DNA of 32,386 nucleotides from Candidatus Aenigmatarchaeota archaeon (GCA_018304585.1 JAGVVY010000032.1:1-32386); one strand, 5' to 3'; positions 15,607 to 22,941 are shown, counted from the first letter of the stretch. The notes: generated by a model not told the origin, from the letters alone. Made by a program: numbers and translations.

Positions 15607-16209
15607 ATGGAAGTAAAATCAAGAAACAATTATTTTGGCCAGAGACATGGACAAAGCGAGGCTAATGTATTAGGAATAATAATCAGTGATCCTGCTGTAG
15701 GGATTAAAAATTATGGCTTAAGTCATTTGGGAAGAGACCAGGTATACAAATCTGCCAAAGCCGCAAGAGAGTCCGATCTCCTTGGGCCGAAAACTATAAT
15801 TTATACGTCAGATTTCTTGAGAGCCAGAGAAACTGCAGATATAACGACGGATATTTTAAATGCTCAGTGAATTAAAGAGGATGTAAGACTTAGAGAAAGA
15901 TATTTTGGAGAGCTTGAAGGCAAGTCAAATAGAAATTATCAAAGAGTCTGGGACTATTACAGACTTTCGTCTGAACACAATAAATTTGGAGTGGAACCCC
16001 CCAGAAGTGTTAGGAAGAGGGTACTTTCTCTAATAGTTGAGCTGGAAAATAGAGAACCTGATGATTCTCAAATTTTTCTTGTAATCCATGGAGATACTCT
16101 TCAAATACTGGAAACTGCTTTGCAAGGATGGCGTCCTGAATATCATAGAGCACTCAAGCCGCTTGAAACGGCAGAAATAAGGAAATATGGGCGTCAATAT
16201 ACGTCATGA
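15607..16209 (+). pseudogene. Histidine phosphatase (phosphoglycerate-mutase-like) interrupted by one in-frame TGA
   Basis: The frame encodes about 200 residues apart from one TGA at 15868-15870. Before it: GQRHGQSEANVLG (catalytic RHG motif), YTSDFLRARETADI. After it, still in the same frame: VRLRERYFGELEGKSN, PRSVRKRVLSLIVE and FLVIHGDTLQILETAL with the second catalytic His. No frameshift or other stop is seen, so the inactivation, if real, is recent. The gene is AT-richer than the ribosomal cluster and has its own AT-rich upstream region (TTATTAATTTTTATTTAATT), suggesting separate transcription and possibly lateral origin. Alternatives are readthrough, recoding or a base error (for example TGG or CGA). 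Confidence 0.75.
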
Positions 16210-16226
16210 GCAATTATCTTAGATTT

Positions 16227-16240
16227 TGACTCATGAGTCA
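16227..16240. other. Perfect 14-bp palindrome before the tRNA-Gly promoter
   Basis: TGACTCATGAGTCA is its own reverse complement and is followed directly by TTTTTATTTC. It could be an operator next to the tRNA promoter or, as RNA, a short hairpin plus U-run ending the phosphatase transcript. Confidence 0.5.
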
Positions 16241-16250
16241 TTTTTATTTC
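16241..16250 (+). promoter_or_regulatory. TATA-box candidate for tRNA-Gly
   Basis: TTTTTATTTC is centred about 33 bases before the tRNA 5' end, within the spacing used by archaeal tRNA promoters. Confidence 0.35.
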
Positions 16251-16277
16251 TTTGTCTCTAATGGATATGAGAAAGAA

Positions 16278-16386
16278 GCGCTTGTAGTCTAACGGTAGGA
16301 CCACAGCCTTCCAACGGCTCTTTAGGAAAAGCGCCGGCGGAAAACGAAGAAAGCTGTTGATCCGGGTTCAAATCCCGGCGGGCGCA
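16278..16386 (+). tRNA. tRNA-Gly(UCC) with a 38-base intron
   Basis: The acceptor stem GCGCTTG pairs with CGGGCGC (two G-U pairs), then D-arm GTCT...GGAC, anticodon stem ACAGC/GCTGT, loop CTTCCA-A with anticodon TCC, T-arm CCGGG-TTCAAAT-CCCGG, discriminator A at 16386. CCA is not encoded. The anticodon loop is split after position 37 by bases 16314-16351; removing them gives a 71-base tRNA. Position 37/38 is the standard archaeal intron site cut by the splicing endonuclease. Intron ends are inferred from loop closure and could shift by a base or two because both sides carry A. Confidence 0.9.
16314..16351 (+). other. tRNA-Gly intron
   Basis: A 38-base insert (ACGGCTCTTTAGG...ACGAAGA) at the canonical 37/38 site. 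It contains GCGCCGG, a heptamer that recurs in the hairpin region downstream of the tRNA (16431-16437). Confidence 0.75.
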
Positions 16387-16389
16387 TCA

Positions 16390-16453
16390 GATTTGAACCG
16401 AAGGTTCACAGGGAAGACGAAGTCTTCACTGCGCCGGAGAATTTTATTCTCCG
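16390..16453 (+). repeat. Row of three perfect hairpins behind tRNA-Gly
   Basis: TGAACC-gaa-GGTTCA (16394-16408), GAAGAC-gaa-GTCTTC (16413-16427) and CGGAGAAT-ttt-ATTCTCCG (16435-16453) follow each other with three-base loops. The first two are separated from the next by CACAG and CACTG. In addition GATTTGAACC (16390-16399) is the exact reverse complement of the tRNA T-arm GGTTCAAATC (16365-16374), so hairpin 1 could compete with T-arm pairing. Possible structured RNA or mobile palindromic unit; function unknown. Confidence 0.7.
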
Positions 16454-16457
16454 TGCG

Positions 16458-16475
16458 AATCCCGGCGGGCGCATC
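16458..16475 (+). repeat. Second copy of the tRNA-Gly 3' end
   Basis: AATCCCGGCGGGCGCATC repeats bases 16371-16388 exactly, 87 bases downstream. A duplicated tRNA 3' end is what integration into a tRNA gene leaves, but the interval is too short to hold an element, so this is at most a remnant. Confidence 0.7.
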
Positions 16476-16570
16476 CTGGGATTTTCTGCAATAAAGAATA
16501 AGCTTCTCTATGCAAACGGGCAGACATTACGTGCTTTCTCTATTAATTCTTATTTGCATATTTAATCGGC

Positions 16571-16666
16571 ATGGACCGTGATAGGCGATATTTCGTCATA
16601 TTGGCATTGTTTCTGATATTTTCACTTTATCTGTATCTGCATTTAGTCGTGCCGTATCTGGACTAG
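16571..16666 (+). CDS. Possible 31-residue single-pass membrane protein
   Basis: ATG 16571 opens MDRDRRYFVILALFLIFSLYLYLHLVVPYLD: a charged N-terminus, one long hydrophobic segment and a TAG that overlaps by four bases the convergent end of the transporter gene. AT-rich sequence (TTAATTCTTATTTGC) lies about 25 bases upstream. The amino acid pattern is protein-like, but the ORF is very short and has no recognised family. Confidence 0.4.
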   Translation: MDRDRRYFVILALFLIFSLYLYLHLVVPYLD

Positions 16667-17898
16667 ACAAAGCCAAGAACATGCACCATTCCTACTATAA
16701 CCAGAACCGATACTATGTCGGCAATGCTTGTCATTATAGGTATTGTGACGTTATCCGGATCGACGTTATGGTTGAAGGATATTATCGATATGGCCATGGA
16801 CGTCAGTATCAGGAACAGATGCAGGATAATTCCGGATGAAACTGACAGGATTACCACGTCCCATAACGTCAGGCCGTTGACCCCGGCAAATGCGCCTATG
16901 TAATAGGTCATTATTCCTAAAAGCGGGAAAATGAAATAGGCAAGGCGCATTGAATTGAGGATTTCTTCGAGCTTCTGGCCCCTCATCTTGAAGTCGGGCT
17001 TGATCAAGCCGAGGTGCAGCTTGCTTCCGACCCGGGAAGAGAGTATTGTTGTAATGTTGCCTGCCGTCTCAAGGAACGACGGGATGAACATCAGTATAAC
17101 GGGTATCGCTATTATGGTGTGCACGTATGCTTCCAGTACGACGCCTGAAGCCGCGCTCAGAAGCCCCGACAGCGCAAGGACGGGCATGGATTCCATCATT
17201 ATGCGCTTGAAGTTGACGGAATTGGGGACCGTGCCGGAGGATATGAGAACGTGGAACATGCTCAGAAGGGACAAGACGACGGACGCGTAGAATATCGTTT
17301 GGGAATAATGCCCTATGTACTGAACGATGAGAGCCGCGGCAATGAGGCTGGGTATCGTAAAAAAATCGCCTATTGCCGTGACAAGAGGGGACGTAACGTT
17401 GTCGGGATCCCAGTTTCTCTTGTATGCAAGAAACGATATCCATATCGATGCGACGGTAAGAAGAACGCCGGATAGCAGGCCTGCAATCAGCGATATGGAA
17501 ACCAGTTCCTCCAGGGGTATGGCAGGCAAGCCGAAAAGATACGTTAGAATCTTTGATATGATGCCAAGATAAACGGAAAGAACGACGCTGAGAGAGAACG
17601 ATGCAAACACGTTCACCCTAAGGACTTTGTTCTTCAGGTCAAAGCTCTTCAGCGTGCCTATGTGAAATGCCGAGCCGAGGCGGGATGATAAGGTCCCAAA
17701 AATGCAGCCGCGGATATCGAGGGCCGCGGGCAGCAAAACAAGAAGCCCGGGAACCGCAAGTATAAGGGCTTCCGATTTGCTGAGGAATATGCCCGCAAGA
17801 ACGGACGTTACGCCGCTGATGACAAGCGAAAAAACGCTGTAGCGCAGCTTGACGTAGGACATTGCCTCCGCAGTCAAAAAGCCATGCAGTGAATTCAT
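16663..17898 (-). CDS. SLC41/MgtE-type divalent cation transporter, duplicated MgtE membrane domains
   Basis: A 411-residue membrane protein with about ten hydrophobic segments in two related halves. Each half carries the family's cation-pathway signature: WDPDNVTSPLVTAIGDFFTIP (near residue 170) and VDPDNVTIPIMTSIADIVSV (near residue 380). The cytoplasmic N-domain and CBS domains of bacterial MgtE are absent, as in the SLC41-like archaeal branch. The substrate is most likely magnesium or a similar divalent ion. The ATG lies 27 bases after the PhoU-TrkA_C gene on the same strand, with GAGG upstream, so the two form an operon in which the upstream protein probably gates or senses the transporter. 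Confidence 0.8.
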   Translation of the reverse strand: MNSLHGFLTAEAMSYVKLRYSVFSLVISGVTSVLAGIFLSKSEALILAVPGLLVLLPAALDIRGCIFGTLSSRLGSAFHIGTLKSFDLKNKVLRVNVFASFSLSVVLSVYLGIISKILTYLFGLPAIPLEELVSISLIAGLLSGVLLTVASIWISFLAYKRNWDPDNVTSPLVTAIGDFFTIPSLIAAALIVQYIGHYSQTIFYASVVLSLLSMFHVLISSGTVPNSVNFKRIMMESMPVLALSGLLSAASGVVLEAYVHTIIAIPVILMFIPSFLETAGNITTILSSRVGSKLHLGLIKPDFKMRGQKLEEILNSMRLAYFIFPLLGIMTYYIGAFAGVNGLTLWDVVILSVSSGIILHLFLILTSMAISIISFNHNVDPDNVTIPIMTSIADIVSVLVIVGMVHVLGFV

Positions 17899-17925
17899 AA
17901 TATGCCTCGGAAGAGGATATTATAT

Positions 17926-18507
17926 TTACAGCTTCTTCAGTTCCCCTCGTGCCAGCTTGTGGAGGCGTTTGCAGCTTTCCTTGGAGCCTACAAATATCAG
18001 CACGTCTTCGTCCCGTATGGGCGCGGTTTCTTCCGGGTTGAATATCCATTTGCCGGCCCTTTTTATGCCTATGACATTAGCGCCGGTTTCGGTTCTGAGC
18101 TTCATGTCGCCGAGCGTCTTGCCTACAAGTATTGATTTTTTCAGCACCGTCTCGCGCGCTATGCTCTCGTCGCTTTCGCGCAGCGCGTCTTTTATGACCG
18201 GATGCAGCTCCCTGCCTTCCAGAACCATCTCTGCCATGTTCCTGGCGGCATTTGCAACGAACTTGGAGCTTTCGGCCACGTCTATCACGCCTATGAGCCT
18301 CTTGGCTTGGTGGCCGCCGCGTGATGCTGCGAACAAATGCAGATACAAGTTTTCTTCAAGACTCTCTATATCGTTGTATAATATGATCACTTCCTTGGCT
18401 ATCTCCTTGCTTTCGAAAAACACGGACGAATAAGCAAGATTCAACATAAGCCCCGATAGGTTTTTCACATCCTGAATAAGATCCTTTACGTTTCCCGGCT
18501 CTTCCAT
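17926..18507 (-). CDS. PhoU-like plus TrkA_C (RCK C-terminal) regulatory protein
   Basis: A 193-residue soluble protein. Residues about 5-110 are helical with PhoU-like pattern (LNLAYSSVFFESKEIAKEVIILYNDIESLEENLYLHLF...AESSKFVANAARNMAEMVLEGRELHPVIKDAL). Residues about 118-188 match TrkA_C: VGKTLGDMKLRTETGANVIGIKRAGKWIFNPEETAPIRDEDVLIFVGSKESCKRL, a ligand-binding domain of ion channel regulators. PhoU-TrkA_C proteins beside MgtE-like transporters are a known archaeal pairing. The GGTGATCGC-ATG start is strong. Confidence 0.82.
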   Translation of the reverse strand: MEEPGNVKDLIQDVKNLSGLMLNLAYSSVFFESKEIAKEVIILYNDIESLEENLYLHLFAASRGGHQAKRLIGVIDVAESSKFVANAARNMAEMVLEGRELHPVIKDALRESDESIARETVLKKSILVGKTLGDMKLRTETGANVIGIKRAGKWIFNPEETAPIRDEDVLIFVGSKESCKRLHKLARGELKKL

Positions 18508-18534
18508 GCGATCACCGAGAATTGATTGAATTTA

Positions 18535-18547
18535 CAACTTAAAAAGG
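18535..18547 (-). promoter_or_regulatory. TATA box of the PhoU-TrkA_C/transporter operon
   Basis: On the minus strand CCTTTTTAAGTTG is centred about 34 bases ahead of the ATG at 18507, leaving a short leader that keeps the GGTGATC ribosome-binding site. Confidence 0.45.
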
Positions 18548-18730
18548 GTTTACAGGCCTATTGTTTTACGAATCCGGGAGCTTGCATGACCGGAAGACGG
18601 GACGGCCATCCGCATATTTTTGCAGCGGATAATCTGGCTTTGCAGGCAAATGAATGGATGCGGCCCATGCCAAAAATAAAAGACAGACATTTAGCGTCTT
18701 GATATTTCTGTGCGGCCTTGAAAAGCATCG

Positions 18731-18742
18731 AAGCCGGGTAGG
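18731..18742. repeat. Left attachment-site copy (tRNA-Cys 3' end)
   Basis: AAGCCGGGTAGG equals the last bases of tRNA-Cys plus one flanking base. Read on the minus strand the neighbourhood is GGCGAATCCCCTACCCGGCTT, which still resembles a damaged T-arm plus acceptor end, so this copy is tRNA-derived rather than a chance 12-mer. Confidence 0.6.
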
Positions 18743-18792
18743 GGATTCGCCAAAAGGTCTATTTCCGTCAAGCATGATGGGCAAGGCACGTC

Positions 18793-18993
18793 TTACAGGC
18801 GCCCCGCACGCCTGAGTTTCGATTGCCGTACCTCTTCATCCAGAACCCGGAGCCAGACTCCCATCTTCACCAAACACTCCTCCGCCTCTATGTGATCAGG
18901 CTCTGCCAACAGCAGGTGCTGCAAGATGGGACACTCGTTCAACTCGGTTCTCGCGAATGCTTTCAACGGTTTGGAGTCAAGGTATTTCTTCAT
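18793..18993 (-). CDS. Small hypothetical protein, 66 residues
   Basis: The translation MKKYLDSKPLKAFARTELNECPILQHLLLAEPDHIEAEECLVKMGVWLRVLDEEVRQSKLRRAGRL has a normal amino acid mix and a plausible helical pattern. It begins 32 bases inside the left IS3 end, so its upstream region has been replaced by the insertion, and only a weak AAGGCG precedes the ATG. No family is recognised; it may be a remnant. Confidence 0.35.
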   Translation of the reverse strand: MKKYLDSKPLKAFARTELNECPILQHLLLAEPDHIEAEECLVKMGVWLRVLDEEVRQSKLRRAGRL

Positions 18994-19093
18994 ATCAATT
19001 ACGCCTTAATGACAGACCAATTGATTGTAGTGAACCCCAAATCCTGGACAGTAGCGCTAGTAAAGTAGCCTAGTCCAAGAGGAGGGTATAATT

Positions 19094-19405
19094 ATGGTCA
19101 ACCGCCGTCAATTCACGCCGGAGTTTAAGGCCCAGGTGGTGCTGGAACTGCTCAGCGGAGCGAAGAGCGGCGCCGAAGCCTGCCGGGAGCGCCAGATCAA
19201 TACCGCCCTGCTCTCCCGCTGGAAGACCGAATTTCTCCAGAATGCCGCCCGCGCCTTTAAGACCGAAGACCAGACCAGCCAGGAGCAAGCCCGCATTGCC
19301 GAGTTGGAACGGATGGTGGGTCGGCTGACCCTGGAACTGGACATCGCAAAAAAAGCCTCCAGCATGTTGAGTGGCAACCGGAGCGGCAGCGGGAAGTGGT
19401 CATGA
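19094..19405 (+). CDS. IS3-family OrfA (helix-turn-helix)
   Basis: A 103-residue protein with the HTH of the transposase_8 type (RRQFTPEFKAQVVLELLSGAKSGAEACRERQINTALLSRWKTEFLQ) and a leucine-rich coiled coil (IAELERMVGRLTLELDIAKKA). GGAGG at 19081-19085 is a good ribosome-binding site. GCAAAAAAAGCC (A7 at 19348-19354) near its end is the expected site of -1 frameshifting, which would fuse it to OrfB as one transposase. Confidence 0.9.
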   Translation: MVNRRQFTPEFKAQVVLELLSGAKSGAEACRERQINTALLSRWKTEFLQNAARAFKTEDQTSQEQARIAELERMVGRLTLELDIAKKASSMLSGNRSGSGKWS

Positions 19406-20238
19406 AGCTGGCCGAGGAATATCCGGTGGCCTTGGTCTGCCAGACGCTGGGCTACCCCCGTAGCAGCTACTACCGGCCCCGCCCAGCGCCCGCAGAGCAA
19501 GGGTTGCGCCAGGAGATCCTGCGCCTGGCGGAGACCTGGCCTACCTATGGCTATCGCCGCCTGACCGCGCAACTGCGCCGGGAGGGCTGGACGGTCAACC
19601 ATAAGCGAGTCGCTCGCTTGCTGCGGGAGTTAGGGTTACAGGGCAAGGTGTGCGTCCGCAAACGGCGCACCACCAACAGTCAGCACCCCTTCCCGCGCTA
19701 TCCCAACCTGGTGCGCGACCTGGCGGTGACCTACCCCGACCAGGTTTGGGTCACCGACATCACCTATATCCGGCTCCGTAGCGGGTTTGTGTATCTGGCG
19801 GCGCTAATGGACGTGTTCACGCGGGGCATTCGGGGCTGGCAACTGGGGCGCACCCTGGGCCAGGAGTTGACCCTGGGGGCGCTGGAGCGCGCCCTGCTGG
19901 GACATCGGCCAGCGATTCACCATTCGGATCAGGGCGTCCAGTATGCCGCCACCGCCTACGTCCAGCGGTTGCAGGCGGCTGGCGCGCAAATCAGCATGGC
20001 GGCGGTGGGGAAAGCCTGGGAGAATGGCTATGCGGAGCGACTGATGCGCACCATCAAAGAAGAGGAGGTGGACTTAACCGAGTATGCGGACTTCCAGGAT
20101 GCCCACCGGCAGATCAAGCGGTTCCTGGAGGAGGTGTACATGCGCAAGCGCATTCACTCATCCCTGGGGTATTTGACTCCGGTGGAGTTCGAAACCCAGT
20201 GGCTGGCCCAGCGGGCAACCGCCCAGGTTGTTGTCTAA
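19396..20238 (+). CDS. IS3-family OrfB (DDE integrase core)
   Basis: A 280-residue rve-type core. Catalytic residues are visible: the first Asp in VWVTDITYI, the second in IHHSDQGVQY, the Glu in GYAERLMRTIKEEE, and the terminal HSSLGYLTPVEFE. An HTH_21-like region (YGYRRLTAQLRREGWTVNHKRVARLLRELGL) precedes it. Between the A7 run and this start the -1 frame is open, so the OrfAB fusion can be made. The copy appears intact. Confidence 0.93.
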   Translation: MVMKLAEEYPVALVCQTLGYPRSSYYRPRPAPAEQGLRQEILRLAETWPTYGYRRLTAQLRREGWTVNHKRVARLLRELGLQGKVCVRKRRTTNSQHPFPRYPNLVRDLAVTYPDQVWVTDITYIRLRSGFVYLAALMDVFTRGIRGWQLGRTLGQELTLGALERALLGHRPAIHHSDQGVQYAATAYVQRLQAAGAQISMAAVGKAWENGYAERLMRTIKEEEVDLTEYADFQDAHRQIKRFLEEVYMRKRIHSSLGYLTPVEFETQWLAQRATAQVVV

Positions 20239-21862
20239 GCCAAGCCGTTTTTGTGTCCAGGATTTGGGGTTCACTACAGGCGTCACTTCTACCCTCCTAT
20301 TTGACCCCGATAACCTGTACCGGCTCACCAACAAGAAGTCTGTGTTTTCAGGTGTTGCCCTCCAGGACCTCAGCTATGCCTATGACCCAGTGGGGAACAT
20401 CACACGCATCGTTGACGCTGGATCGGAATTGCCAAAGGATGCGACTTTCGCGTATGACGAGTTGGACCGGCTTGTGGTAGCTAGGATTGAGGCTGCGGGC
20501 GAACTCATTGAAGAGAGTTACTCCTACTCTCCAGTTGGGAACATCCTGAGCAAGACAGGGATTGGGGCTTACACCTATGACGACCCTCGGCACCCCCACG
20601 CGGTAACTGAGGCTGACGACCACCGGTTCGATTATGATGCCAACGGCAACATGATTGCTAAGACCGATGGCTCCCAAGTGACGACCTTCGCATATGACTT
20701 CCAGAACCGCCTGACAAGCATCGTCACAGCTCGGGGGACGAGCGTCTACGCCTACCGGGATGATTATCACCGCGTCCAGAAGCAACTGCTTTCCGGCACA
20801 ACCATCAATTATATTGGTGAGTTGTCTGAGATTGATGAATCAGGTTTTGCCACGAACTACATATTTGGGGGCAATGACAGGATAGCGACGACGGACGAGT
20901 CCGGCATTTATTACAGTCTTACTGACCACCTTTCTTCAGCCACCTTGCAGGTCGACGGAGTCGGCACTGTTGTTCAAAAGATTGATTACCTGCCCTTTGG
21001 CGGCGAACGGGTCAATCTGCGCGAAGCTGGGTTTGAGTCCCGTTTCACGTTCACAGACCAGGAGCATGACAGCGAATCTGGGCTGCTTTATTATGGCGCC
21101 CGTTACTATGATCCTCACTATGGAAGATTTACACAGCAAGATCCCGCTCTCTGGTACCCAAAGGCGGAGGTGTTAGCTGATCCCCAATTCTTGAATATAT
21201 ATAGCTATGGAATCAACAATCCTGTACGGTTTGTGGACCCAACAGGGGAATCTGTCGTTGATTTCGCTTCAGGGTTGGGGCTGGGGATAGCACATGGTGC
21301 AATCGGAGCAGTTGCTGGATTTGTCGAAATCATCGTCGATCCTTACAGTGTTGCTCTACAGATGCGTGAGGGGATTTTTTGGAGCTTTGGCGTCATAGGT
21401 GACTACTATTCGAACCCTGAGTTGGCATTCGCCAACACAAGCAATGCTGCACAAGAGCATCTGCACAATTTCGAGATATCAAACGATTTCGAAAAAGGTG
21501 AAGTCATAGGTAACGCAGTTGGCGTTGTTGCAGCAACCGCTTTGATGGAGGGAGCCGCTCGACCCAAAGTGCCAGGTTCGATACCAGCTATTGAAGCAGG
21601 CTCGGTCACCAACGCCGAAAGAATAAAGGTAACCGAGATCGGGAAGAAGCAGGGCTGTCATACTTGTGGGATTAAAGATCCTGGCACTAAGACCGGATAT
21701 TTCGTTCCAGACCACCAACCTCCTAGTGCCTTGATCGGCGTCAATCAGGCACAAAGACTTTTTGCTCAGTGCCTACCATGTAGTAGGGTTCAAGGTGGAC
21801 AAATCAGTCAAATTGTCCAGCAAAAACTAAAAAGGTTTCAAGGAGGTTTTACTGTCCCTTAA
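20228..21862 (+). CDS. RHS/YD-repeat protein, 5' truncated, with C-terminal Cys/His toxin domain
   Basis: The open frame begins in the IS end; RHS sequence proper starts at about 20279. YD-type repeats follow (YAYDPVGNITRIVD, FDYDANGNMIAKTDG, FAYDFQNRLTSI), then the RHS core (DHLSSATLQVDG...DYLPFGGE...GLLYYGARYYDPHYGRFTQQDP), which marks the self-cleavage and encapsulation end of the shell. After it comes a variable tip of about 200 residues ending CHTCGIKDPGTKTGYFVPDHQPPSAL...CLPCSRVQGG, a zinc-finger/HNH-like layout that suggests a nuclease toxin (inferred). The N-terminal shell and secretion parts have been lost at the IS. Probably not functional as it stands unless transcribed from the IS. 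Confidence 0.85.
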   Translation: MLSKPSRFCVQDLGFTTGVTSTLLFDPDNLYRLTNKKSVFSGVALQDLSYAYDPVGNITRIVDAGSELPKDATFAYDELDRLVVARIEAAGELIEESYSYSPVGNILSKTGIGAYTYDDPRHPHAVTEADDHRFDYDANGNMIAKTDGSQVTTFAYDFQNRLTSIVTARGTSVYAYRDDYHRVQKQLLSGTTINYIGELSEIDESGFATNYIFGGNDRIATTDESGIYYSLTDHLSSATLQVDGVGTVVQKIDYLPFGGERVNLREAGFESRFTFTDQEHDSESGLLYYGARYYDPHYGRFTQQDPALWYPKAEVLADPQFLNIYSYGINNPVRFVDPTGESVVDFASGLGLGIAHGAIGAVAGFVEIIVDPYSVALQMREGIFWSFGVIGDYYSNPELAFANTSNAAQEHLHNFEISNDFEKGEVIGNAVGVVAATALMEGAARPKVPGSIPAIEAGSVTNAERIKVTEIGKKQGCHTCGIKDPGTKTGYFVPDHQPPSALIGVNQAQRLFAQCLPCSRVQGGQISQIVQQKLKRFQGGFTVP

Positions 21863-22308
21863 GGGTTTGAGGCCAGCCCAAATAGCTCCTGTGTGGTTAC
21901 ATCCTAAACACCTAGCCTGGATCAGCCAGTAACCTATACCAGAGGACGAAGCCGTCATGCAGAATCTACCATTAGGGGGAAAGGTCACAGTGTCTAAAAG
22001 CCATGGCGGGAGGTTGCACCTCGATCTTCCTGTATTACGGTGTGTTACTTTGCTGGCGGCGCAAAAGACTTCAGCGTTTTGGTTGTGAAAATACCCTTTC
22101 TGCTGCGGCGCCTAGAAGTGGCTTGCACAAGCGGAAAGCGGTTTGACACCTGCCCTAGTTGTATAAATTAACTGCTCTGTCGAACGGTTCAGATTTGACT
22201 ATAAATATTTATTAATCTCTTACGAAATGATACCATTGAGGGTTAGTTTTATTAATGTGATACTATCATCCCAAGATGCTTAAATATTATTGTAGACGAT
22301 GATTATGT
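21863..22308. other. Spacer between RHS toxin and immunity gene
   Basis: About 446 bases. The first 300 hold no supported gene; a 43-codon ORF at 21957-22088 has no recognisable features. The last 100 bases are strongly AT-rich with TATAAATATTTATTAA and the TATA box of the next gene. Confidence 0.5.
22278..22288 (+). promoter_or_regulatory. Archaeal-type TATA box of the immunity gene
   Basis: GCTTAAATATT is centred 26 bases before the ATG at 22309, matching a leaderless archaeal start, and there is no Shine-Dalgarno motif. This argues that the toxin-immunity stretch was resident in an archaeon. Confidence 0.5.
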
Positions 22309-22941
22309 ATGACAAAAGGCATCGAAATAATTACTGAAGGCCTTGAACTGACAACTCGCGGGTTGGATATGCAAGGGCTACCAGAGCTGGTAGTTAAAGT
22401 AAAAATGCGCTCCTTAATACCCGCTGCTAAGGATTTGTTGACTCATTTACTACAATTGAATGACCATGAATTATTCCAGCCTGGGAAGAGGATTGATTAT
22501 GGATATTGGCCCATAACTCTTGAAGCGAGAGGTTCAAAGCGGCTAGAGCTGCTGGAATTGAGCCACAATGGAAATCGTTTCGTCAGAGGGGTTACGCTTG
22601 CTTTGACTTTCTGGCGCGAACAAACGAGAATTTGTGAGCACTTTGGGAAGATATTCACACCTCCCCGCTGTGATCAATTAGTGGGTATATCTCACGGGGT
22701 ATTACAAGGTAAGCCAGTTGTAGGAGTCAGGTACAATCCCGATGACCTTATGTCGGGTTGGGTTATCAAAACTGATCTTTATGACGGCAATATGGACGCA
22801 TTGACGACTGAGCATTTGTATCATTTAACTGCGAAAAGACCGGACTTGACCAAGTATTTGGCCCTGCCAGCAGGTTTTAGGATCGATTTTCGGGGGCAGA
22901 AGAGGGTGTGGTTCGATAAAGAAGTGACGAAATGGCATTAG
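22309..22941 (+). CDS. Probable immunity protein, Imm33/DUF2185-like
   Basis: A 210-residue soluble protein. The C-terminal half, SHGVLQGKPVVGVRYNPDDLMSGWVIKTDLYDGNMDALTTEHLYHLTAKRPDLTKYLALPAGFRIDF, follows the pattern I associate with Imm33/DUF2185: a G-x-x-V-x-x-x-YR/YN strand, the SGW motif, a helix with pD-x-x-x-YL and a final P-x-G. The N-terminal half (LELTTRGLDMQGLPELVVKV...) is unfamiliar. Its place downstream of an RHS toxin on the same strand supports an antitoxin role that neutralises the CHTCG-DHQPP nuclease domain. The family link is from memory, so moderate confidence. Confidence 0.55.
   Translation: MTKGIEIITEGLELTTRGLDMQGLPELVVKVKMRSLIPAAKDLLTHLLQLNDHELFQPGKRIDYGYWPITLEARGSKRLELLELSHNGNRFVRGVTLALTFWREQTRICEHFGKIFTPPRCDQLVGISHGVLQGKPVVGVRYNPDDLMSGWVIKTDLYDGNMDALTTEHLYHLTAKRPDLTKYLALPAGFRIDFRGQKRVWFDKEVTKWH

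Larger units (their letters stand above)
19026..20278 (+). mobile_element. IS3-family insertion sequence, 1253 bp
   Basis: The ends are a 25-bp perfect inverted repeat: TGTAGTGAACCCCAAATCCTGGACA at 19026-19050 and its reverse complement at 20254-20278, starting TG and ending CA as usual. OrfA and OrfB overlap in the -1 frame with an A7 slippery run. The bases outside (GAT left, GGC right) do not match, so there is no 3-4 bp target duplication. This suggests that flanking DNA was deleted or recombined after insertion. Confidence 0.93.

Noticed and set aside
15868-15870. UGA read as tryptophan or selenocysteine genome-wide
   Set aside because: Many genes in the window end in TGA with another gene starting at once, so UGA is a working stop here; no Sec element-like structure was recognised.
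16390-16475. CRISPR array or second complete tRNA
   Set aside because: The hairpin units differ in sequence and have no spacers of regular length; the second tRNA end lacks a matching 5' acceptor, D-arm and anticodon arm.
18566-18784. 72-residue minus-strand ORF
   Set aside because: It crosses the left attachment repeat, has a random-looking composition and no start signals.
21957-22088. 43-codon ORF after the RHS gene
   Set aside because: No ribosome-binding site, no recognised motif; likely chance.
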